From NCBI RefSeq assembly GCF_014524565.1, contig NZ_CP060139.1:744001-808000 (forward strand): a DNA stretch of 64,000 nucleotides, read 5' to 3'. The stretch comes from Croceimicrobium hydrocarbonivorans. Lineage in GTDB: Bacteria > Bacteroidota > Bacteroidia > Flavobacteriales > Schleiferiaceae. The notes beneath the pieces are model-generated. The model saw only the letters and a list, made by a program, of their open reading frames with translations. It had not been told where the DNA came from and searched no databases. Every line of letters begins with the position of its first letter. Within the stretch, counting starts at the first letter, position 1. Positions 1 through 6,440 of the stretch are shown in pieces. Both the position numbers and the translations under genes were made by a program.

Positions 1-21
1 GAGTTCCTGATCTGTTTTCAT
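1..21 (-). CDS. 5' end of a gene cut by the left edge, possibly arsenite methyltransferase
   Basis: On the minus strand an ATG at 21-19 opens a frame of seven codons (MKTDQEL) that runs off the window. It starts 11 nt after the stop of the ArsR gene, so it is probably in the same operon. Many Bacteroidota arsR genes are followed by an ArsM-type methyltransferase whose N-terminus resembles MKT..QL, so that is my guess. Seven residues cannot prove identity; another ars gene is equally possible in principle. Confidence 0.35.
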
Positions 22-32
22 GATAATAGGGT

Positions 33-365
33 TTAGCAGCAAGAAGGATCATTGCCGCAATAGGATTCGAATAATTCTAAAAATTCTGACTTGATACGTT
101 CCCAGCGCTCCGGGTTGATGCAATAGCTTACTGAAGTGCCTTCGATCGTACCTTGAATAAAGCCTGCGGCTTTTAACTCGCGTAAATGCTGACTAATAGT
201 GGCTTGCGCCAGACCTAATTCCTGCACTAAATCACCATTTATGCAAGCCCTGGCTGCAACCAGATATTGAAGGATGGCTATTCGTGCGGGATGCCCCAAT
301 GCTTTGGCACCGGCAGCCAGATCATTTTGTTCCGGACTAAAGAGATCTTTCTTAGTGATTCCCAT
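33..365 (-). CDS. arsR: ArsR/SmtB-family metalloregulator
   Basis: A 110-residue winged-helix repressor of usual ArsR length. Residues 20-45 fit the conserved alpha-1/alpha-2 region (ALGHPARIAIL), and 47-70 form the recognition helix region (ELGLAQATISQHLRELKAAG). Cysteines lie at 41, 82, 103, 109 and 110; the C-terminal CGNDPSCC cluster is a likely As(III)/thiophilic metal site, placed differently from the classical alpha-3 ELCVCDL motif, which is absent. A perfect 18-bp palindrome sits just upstream, which fits autorepression. The next gene on this strand begins 11 nt after its stop. Sure of the family; the inducer (arsenite) is inferred. Confidence 0.88.
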   Translation of the reverse strand: MGITKKDLFSPEQNDLAAGAKALGHPARIAILQYLVAARACINGDLVQELGLAQATISQHLRELKAAGFIQGTIEGTSVSYCINPERWERIKSEFLELFESYCGNDPSCC

Positions 366-374
366 AGCTTAAAA

Positions 375-392
375 GTAATATTGCAATATTAC
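375..392 (-). promoter_or_regulatory. Perfect palindromic operator of the ArsR gene
   Basis: GTAATATTGCAATATTAC is identical to its reverse complement and lies 10 nt upstream of the arsR start. It overlaps a -7-like element, TACTTTTA (minus strand, 370-377), one base from the Bacteroidota consensus TAnnTTTG. ArsR-family dimers bind such AT-rich 12-2-12-type palindromes, so bound repressor would cover the promoter. The spacing would put the transcription start at or next to the ATG, implying a leaderless message. Confidence 0.75.
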
Positions 393-412
393 GATGAAAG
401 GTTTAAAAAAAA

Positions 413-451
413 GGCCCCGCAGTTAAAAAATTCATTCTAATCCACGGGGCC
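413..451 (-). terminator. Rho-independent terminator after the slipin gene
   Basis: Read on the minus strand, GGCCCCG pairs with CGGGGCC across a 25-nt loop and is followed by a run of eight T. It lies 5 nt after the slipin stop and closes the slipin unit before arsR. Confidence 0.7.
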
Positions 452-455
452 CCTG

Positions 456-1562
456 CTAAGCAGACGAAAAGATTTCTCTTAATTTCGTACCAACTTCTCC
501 ACCATTAATATTGATGGTGTTTACCTTCTCTACTACCTTTTCGAGGTATTCCATTTCTTTCAATTTCCAGAGCATAGGATTATTTTCCATCAACTTAGCG
601 GTGTTCATCAAGCTCCGGGTAGAAGCTGTTTCTTCCCGACGGGTAATTAAATTAGCTTGAGCTTTCTTTTCAGCTACCAATACCTGATTCATAATCTCCC
701 GCATTTCACCGGGTAGAATAATATCTCGGATACCTACTTCCAGCAGCTCCAAACCAATGGCTTGAAACTTTGCTTGGGTAGAACCAGCTATTTGCTCTGC
801 CAATTCAATTTTCCGACTTAAGAGTTCGTCCAGACTTAATTCTGCCACATAAGAGCGTAAAGCCAATGCCAGTAAGTAGTAAGCCTGCTTTTCATAGTCA
901 CTGTTCGCCAATAAGGCCTCTTCCACATTTTGAACTCGCATTTCTGCCAGTAAATTGATACGTAAAGTGGCTTTATCTTTAGTGAGCAATTCCTGACCAT
1001 TCAATTCAATGGTCTGGCGTTTCACATTGGCTTTCAGAAGTTTCATACTCTGAGAATTGTTCCAGTAGAAGTATTCGCCAGGCTCCAATGCTTTAAACAA
1101 TGCCCCATTCAAGAGGACTAGGCCTTTTTCACCTTGCTCCACTTTAAACATTCGAACAAAACCACGAGTGCATAAAATCGCCCGTAAGTTCTCTTTGAGA
1201 TGGGCTGGCAATTCCAATTCGTCGGTTGAAAAACGCAGGACCTCAATTGCATTCACCCCCTTCCAATAGGCATAAATACCAGGGATAAGGATTTCACTAA
1301 ACACACCATTTAGCATCACAATGGCCAATTCACCTTGCTTAAGCTCCACTAGCTCGGCATAGTCCTTTAACTTTTCAGCATTAACCCGCAGGTCTATACC
1401 TTTGGGCAGATCTACTTTGCTTCCGAGATGGTAATTCTGCAATTGAGCATTTATCCATTTCCAACGCTTACCGGCAGTCCAAATATTTTGGATAATACCA
1501 TTCTTTGTGGCCACAGTAAGCTGCGCTTCAGGGGTAAAAATTAATTGTAACATGTTCATCAA
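456..1562 (-). CDS. Slipin-type SPFH/band-7 protein without a membrane anchor
   Basis: A 368-residue SPFH (band 7/prohibitin) protein. The band-7 core is about residues 135-310 (VEQGEKGLVLLNG, then KATLRINLLAEMRV, then GLELLEVGIRDIILPGEMREIMNQVLVAEKKAQANLITRREE split over 270-311) with a helical coiled segment to 345. No N-terminal transmembrane helix is visible, unlike stomatins. Residues 72-103 (ELKQGELAIVMLNG..PGIYAYWKG) and 139-170 (KVEQGEKGLVLLNG..PGEYFYWNN) are clearly repeats of one another, so the N-terminal half is a duplicated SPFH beta-strand module. Band-7 proteins form scaffolding oligomers. As I recall, this slipin subtype is linked in several bacteria to RtcB-type RNA-repair operons. 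Here it follows a Cys-rich protein (8-nt gap) and tRNA-like sequences. Function unknown; family sure. Confidence 0.85.
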   Translation of the reverse strand: MMNMLQLIFTPEAQLTVATKNGIIQNIWTAGKRWKWINAQLQNYHLGSKVDLPKGIDLRVNAEKLKDYAELVELKQGELAIVMLNGVFSEILIPGIYAYWKGVNAIEVLRFSTDELELPAHLKENLRAILCTRGFVRMFKVEQGEKGLVLLNGALFKALEPGEYFYWNNSQSMKLLKANVKRQTIELNGQELLTKDKATLRINLLAEMRVQNVEEALLANSDYEKQAYYLLALALRSYVAELSLDELLSRKIELAEQIAGSTQAKFQAIGLELLEVGIRDIILPGEMREIMNQVLVAEKKAQANLITRREETASTRSLMNTAKLMENNPMLWKLKEMEYLEKVVEKVNTININGGEVGTKLREIFSSA

Positions 1563-1570
1563 ATTGTGGG

Positions 1571-1804
1571 TTAAACCCGGTTAAAAAACAATATGCGCAG
1601 GGCAGCGGCAGTATGGACTTCAGGTTTCACACATTCCATCCTTAGAGGGCAAATAGCCGGCCTCTCTGCCCCAAATTCAGGACATGCTTCGCCATCGGTA
1701 CATATACCGCACACCGGTGCCAGAATTTTACATTTGTAAAAGCCTCGCACAATCCCATTCGCATATTGGTGATCCTTTTTAAAGCCGATCAAGCTTCTTT
1801 TCAT
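1571..1804 (-). CDS. Small cysteine-rich protein of unknown function
   Basis: A 77-residue protein with six cysteines at 25, 32, 35, 41, 52 and 58, in a C-x6-C-x2-C-x5-C-x10-C-x5-C pattern that could bind zinc or an Fe-S cluster. Prolines follow several of the cysteines (ACPEFG, ICPLRM). There is no signal peptide. It ends 8 nt before the slipin start and begins directly after the tRNA-like stretch, so it is probably co-transcribed with both. A hairpin (ATGGC-GAAG-GCCAT) sits just before its ATG. Codon use resembles that of the neighbours, which supports a real gene. I do not recognise the family. Confidence 0.65.
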   Translation of the reverse strand: MKRSLIGFKKDHQYANGIVRGFYKCKILAPVCGICTDGEACPEFGAERPAICPLRMECVKPEVHTAAALRILFFNRV

Positions 1805-1866
1805 GGTATGGCCTTCGCCATGGCTCCGTGAAAGGGAGGATTGATTTTCCTACAACCAGTAATTAT

Positions 1867-1930
1867 CCTACATAATAAGGGAATCGAACCCTCGGAAAAA
1901 ACCTGTGCTCTGCCATTGAGCTATTGAACC
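1867..1930 (-). ncRNA. tRNA-like element with canonical D- and T-arms but a collapsed anticodon arm
   Basis: Read on the minus strand, GCTC-AATGGCA-GAGC (1921-1907) is a textbook D-arm with the GG pair in its loop. AGGG-TTCGATT-CCCT (1892-1878) is a textbook T-arm with a TTCRANY loop. Between them are only 13 nt (ACAGGTTTTTTCC), where a normal tRNA needs about 23, so the anticodon arm is reduced to two or three possible pairs around a T6 loop. The acceptor strands (GGTTCAA and ATTATGT side) pair poorly. It cannot decode. It lies 4 nt from a second tRNA-like element and upstream of the Cys-rich and slipin genes. Either a decaying tRNA or a maintained tRNA mimic. Confidence 0.7.
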
Positions 1931-1934
1931 AAAA

Positions 1935-2016
1935 GGTCCAAATGGGAGTCGAACCCATAACCTCAGGAAATTGCGTTCTTTTAAGACGGTATACCGTATC
2001 CGGCACCATGGTGACC
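1935..2016 (-). ncRNA. Leu(UAA)-like class II tRNA mimic with a defective anticodon stem
   Basis: An 82-nt minus-strand sequence. The T-arm ATGGG-TTCGACT-CCCAT (1958-1942) is perfect. The D-region GGT...GGTAT-ACC has the class II layout seen in tRNA-Leu. A TCTTAAAA segment matches the Leu(UAA) anticodon loop, but the flanking 5-bp stem is broken: only CGT/ACG plus CT/AG with a bulge can form. A CCTGAGG segment could be a short variable arm. The acceptor pairs only at its outer four positions (GGTC/GACC). Elbow elements kept with the decoding end lost argues for a tRNA-like role rather than translation. Decay of a true tRNA is the alternative. Confidence 0.7.
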
Positions 2017-2046
2017 TACAGAGACACCCATCTAGATCTCCGGTAG
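2015..2046 (-). ncRNA. Two-part hairpin next to the tRNA-like elements
   Basis: Read on the minus strand, CTAC pairs with GTAG and, inside it, GAGA pairs with TCTC around a 12-nt loop containing GATGGG. The hairpin touches the 5' end of the Leu-like element. It may be a third, more degraded tRNA-like piece (D-arm-like) or a processing signal. No family recognised. Confidence 0.45.
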
Positions 2047-2117
2047 AACAAACCGTATTTTAAATAAGATAAAATGAATTTTCAGGCCTTAGAAGCCTTG
2101 GTCTTCAGCTTGGCTTT

Positions 2118-2594
2118 CTACTTCATTTTGAGTCGTTTAAGACTTAATTCAATCTCATTTTGTTGGGCCTCATTTTCCACATATTGCAAAAGCATTTTAC
2201 AATAATTAATAGCTATTTTTAAATAGCCTCTTAACTCCATTATCTTAAACATATACCAATAAACATATAAAGGTTTAAATAAAGATTTACTGGTAATATA
2301 ATTCAACAAATTTAGAGCTTCAGAATATAATTGAAGCGCAATCAAACTATCCATTAGCGCTGCTGCAGCACAAGCATTTTCAGGATCAATTGCCATCGCC
2401 TGTTCGGCTGCATCCTTAGCCTCTTTTGGCCAATTAAGCATGTGGAGATAGTATTGAGACTTTAAGCAAAGACTGGGTATATGCTCCGGATCATAAGCCA
2501 GGGCATAATTGAGCTGCTCCTCTGTTTCTGCCAGATCAAAAGGATAAGCGTCGTAAGCCTTTAAATAATAAGATGTTACTAATTGAGTTGACAT
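2118..2594 (-). CDS. Small TPR-repeat protein
   Basis: A 158-residue, all-helical protein with no signal peptide, so probably cytoplasmic. Tetratricopeptide-like repeats are visible at about 20-53 (ETEEQLNYALAYDPEHIPSL), 54-88 (AKDAAEQAMAIDPENACAAA) and 89-150 (YSEALNLLNYI, then LKIAINYCKMLLQY). It is the first gene of the minus-strand unit that continues through the tRNA-like sequences to slipin. An 8-bp inverted repeat (AAAATGAA/TTCATTTT) begins at its last codons and folds the spacer before the tRNA-like elements. TPRs mediate protein-protein contacts; the partner is unknown, and the slipin or Cys-rich protein is only a guess. Confidence 0.75.
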   Translation of the reverse strand: MSTQLVTSYYLKAYDAYPFDLAETEEQLNYALAYDPEHIPSLCLKSQYYLHMLNWPKEAKDAAEQAMAIDPENACAAAALMDSLIALQLYSEALNLLNYITSKSLFKPLYVYWYMFKIMELRGYLKIAINYCKMLLQYVENEAQQNEIELSLKRLKMK

Positions 2595-2646
2595 TTTCTT
2601 TTTGCTTTAAGGTTGGCAAATCCAGACCGGAACCACTCCTCAGAGC

Positions 2647-2679
2647 AAAAAAAATCCCGGTCCTAAAGAGGAACCGGGA
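2647..2679 (-). terminator. Strong terminator-like hairpin 53 nt before the TPR start
   Basis: On the minus strand TCCCGGT..CCT pairs with AGG..ACCGGGA around a CTTT loop, followed by eight T. The segment just beyond it (TTCCGGTC) can also pair with the hairpin's 3' arm (GACCGGGA). Its position inside a likely 5' leader suggests attenuation, or the 3' end of a small RNA. Confidence 0.7.
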
Positions 2680-2794
2680 GCGAATAGCTTTGCATAAAAA
2701 ACCTACTTCCCTCTCAGCCCCTGTTGGCTAAAATTTGGATCAATTCCGTATTTATGGTTTATACACTGCATATCGCTCGCTTTATTTTGTTTTG
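2647..2794 (-). ncRNA. Candidate structured leader or small RNA upstream of the TPR gene
   Basis: The gap 2595-2934 holds no gene. On the minus strand a -33-like TTG (2830-2828) and a TTCATTTG (2807-2800, one base from TAnnTTTG) are 20 nt apart, predicting a start near 2794. The transcript would contain an AGCC/GGCT hairpin (about 2722-2709) and would end at a strong terminator at 2679-2647. It is therefore either a roughly 150-nt small RNA or an attenuated leader of the TPR/tRNA-like/slipin unit that starts 53 nt further on. It matches no RNA family I know. Confidence 0.45.
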
Positions 2795-2934
2795 CGCTGC
2801 AAATGAATAAAACATTTTATTTACCCGCAAGCTTTTTTAAATAAAAATGAAACAATTGAGCAATTCACAGTTTTAAACGCGTAAAATAGATTGATTCCTG
2901 TTTTAATGAGAATGCTGTTTAGTAGCTTTAATCC

Positions 2935-5184
2935 ATGAAACCAAACAAAGCCCTCTACCTTTTCCTCTTCTTTTTAAGCTTCCATTTTCTCAAGGCCCAA
3001 AACTCGGCTTGCTTAGCGAATGACACGCTCACCATTGTAGTGATTGGCTCTTCCACCGCTGCAGGAGCAGGAGCCAGCACCCCTGATTCTTCCTGGGTAA
3101 ATCGCTACCGCCGCAGTATGCAGGCCCTAAACCCGGCCAATCAGGTAATCAATCTTGCTCAAGGTGGTTATAATACCTGGCGTTTAATGCCCGATTATTT
3201 CAGCCCACCTTCCGGCCGTCCTAGTCCGGATACCCTGCGTAATATCAGTCATGCCCTGCGCCAAAACCCCGATGCCATTATCATTAACCTACCTTCCAAT
3301 GATGCTGCTATCGGAACTGGGCTCAATGAGCAAATGACTAATTTTATTCATATTGATAGCCTGGCGGCCAGCTATAATGTACCGCTCTGGGTATGCACCA
3401 CCCAACCCCGAAACTTTAGTGCCAGCCAAATTCAAATTCAATTGGATGTCCGCGATTCCATTTTGAGCTATTTCGGCCCCCGAGCCATAGATTTCTGGAC
3501 GGGTTTAGCCAACAGTCAAAATACCATCCTGGCGCAGTATAATTCTGGCGACGGCACCCATGTTAATGATGCCGGCCATCGCCTTCTATGGCAGGAGGTT
3601 TTAACAGAGGCCCTGCCCGATAGCCTGGTTTCCAATGTTTCGGGTCTGGATTTACAAGTATCTCCTCCCCTTTGGACCAATCCTTCGCCCTGTGGTAGCC
3701 CCAACAGCATTATTGAAATCCAATTAGCCAATCTTCGCAGCGATAGCCTACAATCAGCGGCTACGGTAGAACTCATTCGATTAGACCTCAACAGTGGTAT
3801 TCGAGATACTTTGCGCCAAAGCCTCAATCAAATTTCAGGCTGTGCCTATGCTCAGGTGCAATTCAGCCTAAATACCAATCAACAGCAGCACTGGCAATTA
3901 CACAGCCGGATTATATGCAGTCAAGACAGCAATAGCTTTAATAATATTAGCAGCAGTATTGAGGTCCAAAGTGAAGCCGGTCCCCAAATTACCAGCACCG
4001 ATCCCTTTTACTGCGAGGGCGATAGCATGTGGATTAGCCCCAGCCATAGCGGCGATCAATTGACCTGGTTTAGCGATGCCGGATTAAGTCAGCCCATAAA
4101 TCAAGGGGACAGCCTGTATTGGAATCCTACTTTGGGCGACAGCCTGTTTTTACAAAGTTTACAGGGACCTTTTTACTATATCGAATCACTCAGCTCAGCG
4201 CAAAGCTCCAATATCAAATGGAATGGTTGCATGTTTAACCTTATTGCCGGACCGGATACTGTAAGCCTGGATAGTATTCAATTTGTGGCCGGAACTTCTG
4301 GTGATATGCAAGTGAACCTCCGCACCCGATTAGGGTCTTATCAAGGCCATGAAAACACGGCCGCTTCCTGGTCGGCTTCCATCTCAGACAGTATTTATGG
4401 GGCTCTGGAAGACAGTAGCTATGTCTTAAAATTCGGCAGTATAATTTTAAATCCTGGCGACACCCTGGGTTGCTACCTCTATTTGGAAAACAGCAATCAG
4501 AGATTGGCCTACCAAAGTGTGGGTAGCATGCAGCTGTATCAAGGAGCAGGATTAAGTGTGCAAGCGGGCAGTGGCATTCAGCATACCTTCGGAACCATCT
4601 ATCATCCCCGGGCTATCCGAGCCCAATTCTATTATCACTATGGCTTTAAAGCCGATGGGCAATGTCAGAGTACGGTAGATACCATTATTCCGAAACCTAG
4701 TCCAGCCATTTTAGATTTAGGTTTTGATTTCAACCATAGCCCTGGAATTGACCTAATCCTATATCTTCCTCCTGGATTTAGCAATCCCGTTTGGAACGAT
4801 GGCTCCACTGCAGATTCACTATTTATCCCTGCCCATAGATATGAAAACACTCTTAAGCAATTTATTTTAAGCGCTATTGATAGCTTAGGATGCATGCATT
4901 CGGATACTCTAGCGGTGCAATTTTTACCCTGGTTCGGATTAGAAGAAGCTAGCAGCTTAGGCTTCACCCTATACCCCAATCCAAATCAGGGGCAGTTCCA
5001 TATTTCCAATCCTGGTAAAGCAGCTTTTAGCTGGAAGCTGATGAACACTAATGGTAAGCTTTTATCGGAAGGCCAAGGCTTTGAAACAGATATCAGGATT
5101 AAAACATCCCTTGCCAAAGGATTGTACTATTTACGAATTGAACAGGAGGGTCAGGAGCAAATCCTCAAGTTGCTGATTCAGTGA
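2935..5184 (+). CDS. Secreted SGNH/GDSL-type hydrolase with T9SS sorting domain
   Basis: A 749-residue secreted protein. Signal peptide about 1-21 (ending KAQ). The SGNH hydrolase domain covers about 30-230: block I VIGSS with nucleophile Ser40, block II around QGG (76-78), block III PSND with Asn122, block V DGTH with Asp206 and His209. The middle (about 235-670) is made of adhesion-like beta modules. The tail from about 675 (LYPNPNQGQFHIS..KGLYYLRI) is a type A T9SS C-terminal domain, cleaved on export through the outer membrane. Probably an esterase acting on acylated polysaccharide at the cell surface; the substrate cannot be read. The following MFS gene starts inside its stop codon. Confidence 0.85.
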   Translation: MKPNKALYLFLFFLSFHFLKAQNSACLANDTLTIVVIGSSTAAGAGASTPDSSWVNRYRRSMQALNPANQVINLAQGGYNTWRLMPDYFSPPSGRPSPDTLRNISHALRQNPDAIIINLPSNDAAIGTGLNEQMTNFIHIDSLAASYNVPLWVCTTQPRNFSASQIQIQLDVRDSILSYFGPRAIDFWTGLANSQNTILAQYNSGDGTHVNDAGHRLLWQEVLTEALPDSLVSNVSGLDLQVSPPLWTNPSPCGSPNSIIEIQLANLRSDSLQSAATVELIRLDLNSGIRDTLRQSLNQISGCAYAQVQFSLNTNQQQHWQLHSRIICSQDSNSFNNISSSIEVQSEAGPQITSTDPFYCEGDSMWISPSHSGDQLTWFSDAGLSQPINQGDSLYWNPTLGDSLFLQSLQGPFYYIESLSSAQSSNIKWNGCMFNLIAGPDTVSLDSIQFVAGTSGDMQVNLRTRLGSYQGHENTAASWSASISDSIYGALEDSSYVLKFGSIILNPGDTLGCYLYLENSNQRLAYQSVGSMQLYQGAGLSVQAGSGIQHTFGTIYHPRAIRAQFYYHYGFKADGQCQSTVDTIIPKPSPAILDLGFDFNHSPGIDLILYLPPGFSNPVWNDGSTADSLFIPAHRYENTLKQFILSAIDSLGCMHSDTLAVQFLPWFGLEEASSLGFTLYPNPNQGQFHISNPGKAAFSWKLMNTNGKLLSEGQGFETDIRIKTSLAKGLYYLRIEQEGQEQILKLLIQ

Positions 5185-6440
5185 ATCGGCTAAAAACATT
5201 TTCACAGTACTTAGCACTTATCCTGGCAGGTGAGGCCATCTTCTTGCTGCCCTTTATGGCACCTCGGGTTTTTAGAACCACCTTATTAGAGGTGTATCAA
5301 ATCGATAATCTGGAATTAGGTTATTGCTTCTCCCTCTATGGCTTAGTAGCAGTGGTTTCCTATTTCCTTGGAGGGCCTTTGGCGGATTTATTTTCCGCTC
5401 GAAAATTAATGTCCATAGCCTTAGGCCTTACCGCCTTGGGAGGATTTATAATAAGCTGGTGGCCCAATTATACTGCCCTTTTGATAGCCTACACCTTTTG
5501 GGGCTTCTCTACTATCTTACTCTTTTGGGCCGCTTTAATGAAAAGCACCCGCATTTTGGTGGACCCCGAAAATGTGGGCAAAGCCTTTGGTTGGGTTGAA
5601 GGAGGTCGTGGACTAAGCGCTGCCATTTGGTCGAGCCTGGCCGTTGCGCTTTTTGCTTTCTACTTTCAAGATGAATCCAGTCAGGTGATTGAAAGCCGGC
5701 ATATTGCCTATCGCTATGTATTGCAAAGCGCCTCCTTTTACCTGATTCTGGTTGCCATCTATGTTTGGTTTATCCTACCGAAAAGAGAGGTTCAAATGGA
5801 CTTGAATCACTCCATGAAAGGATTAAAAAAATTGGTAGGCCTGAAACGTTTATGGCTGCAAGCCCTGATTCTTTTTTGCGCCTATTGTGGTTATAAAATA
5901 ACCGACGATGTTTCCCTCTTTGGTCATGAAGTTTGGGGACTCTCCGAAGAAGATGCCGTTTTATTAAGCAGCTATACTTTCTACCTGCGCCCCATCACCG
6001 CCATTACCGCTGGCTTTCTGGTGGATCGAATTTCCACCGCAAAAATCCTGAGTTTCAGCTTTGGGATCAGCGCTTTGGGCGCCCTGGCCCTGGCCTGGTT
6101 TCCTGGCCAGGAAATGACTGCTTTTGGACTGATCTTTTTAGGCTCCAGCCTCAGTGGCATTTATGCCTTACGTGGTATTTATTTCTCTCTGATGCGCGAA
6201 AACCAAATAGACCGTCGCCTCAGTGGCACGGCCATTGGAATTCTCTCCGTGCTTGGCTATTTGCCGGATGTTTTCATGAGTCCTTTTATGGGCTGGATTC
6301 TTGAATCGAACTCTGGGCCCATCGGACACCAAAACCTCTTCCTAAGTTTAGGTTTAATTATGATCCTCGGAATCATCCTTTCTCAAGCCTGGAAAAGGGA
6401 ATATCGCAAAGTGGCTAGGACTGAGCCTGCTTCAAGCTAA
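5181..6440 (+). CDS. MFS transporter, 12 predicted membrane helices
   Basis: A 419-residue polytopic membrane protein with alternating hydrophobic segments throughout, consistent with 12 helices. A helix 2-3 loop GGPLADLFSARKLM matches the MFS signature G-x3-D-x2-G/S-R-R/K, and the second half repeats it as GFLVDRISTAKIL. It starts at a GTG that overlaps the preceding stop (GTGA), so it is translationally coupled to the SGNH hydrolase gene. Its 3' end overlaps the convergent tex gene by 26 nt. The substrate is unknown; a sugar or degradation product released by the hydrolase is a context guess only. Confidence 0.8.
   Translation: MNRLKTFSQYLALILAGEAIFLLPFMAPRVFRTTLLEVYQIDNLELGYCFSLYGLVAVVSYFLGGPLADLFSARKLMSIALGLTALGGFIISWWPNYTALLIAYTFWGFSTILLFWAALMKSTRILVDPENVGKAFGWVEGGRGLSAAIWSSLAVALFAFYFQDESSQVIESRHIAYRYVLQSASFYLILVAIYVWFILPKREVQMDLNHSMKGLKKLVGLKRLWLQALILFCAYCGYKITDDVSLFGHEVWGLSEEDAVLLSSYTFYLRPITAITAGFLVDRISTAKILSFSFGISALGALALAWFPGQEMTAFGLIFLGSSLSGIYALRGIYFSLMRENQIDRRLSGTAIGILSVLGYLPDVFMSPFMGWILESNSGPIGHQNLFLSLGLIMILGIILSQAWKREYRKVARTEPASS

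Noticed and set aside
1867-2016. Functional tRNA genes
   Set aside because: Anticodon stems cannot form normally and acceptor stems are mostly unpaired, so they are listed as tRNA-like RNAs instead.
2701-2730. TPP-riboswitch-like words (CTGAGAGGGAAG on the minus strand)
   Set aside because: The second conserved half of the TPP motif and the expected stems are missing, and no thiamine gene follows.
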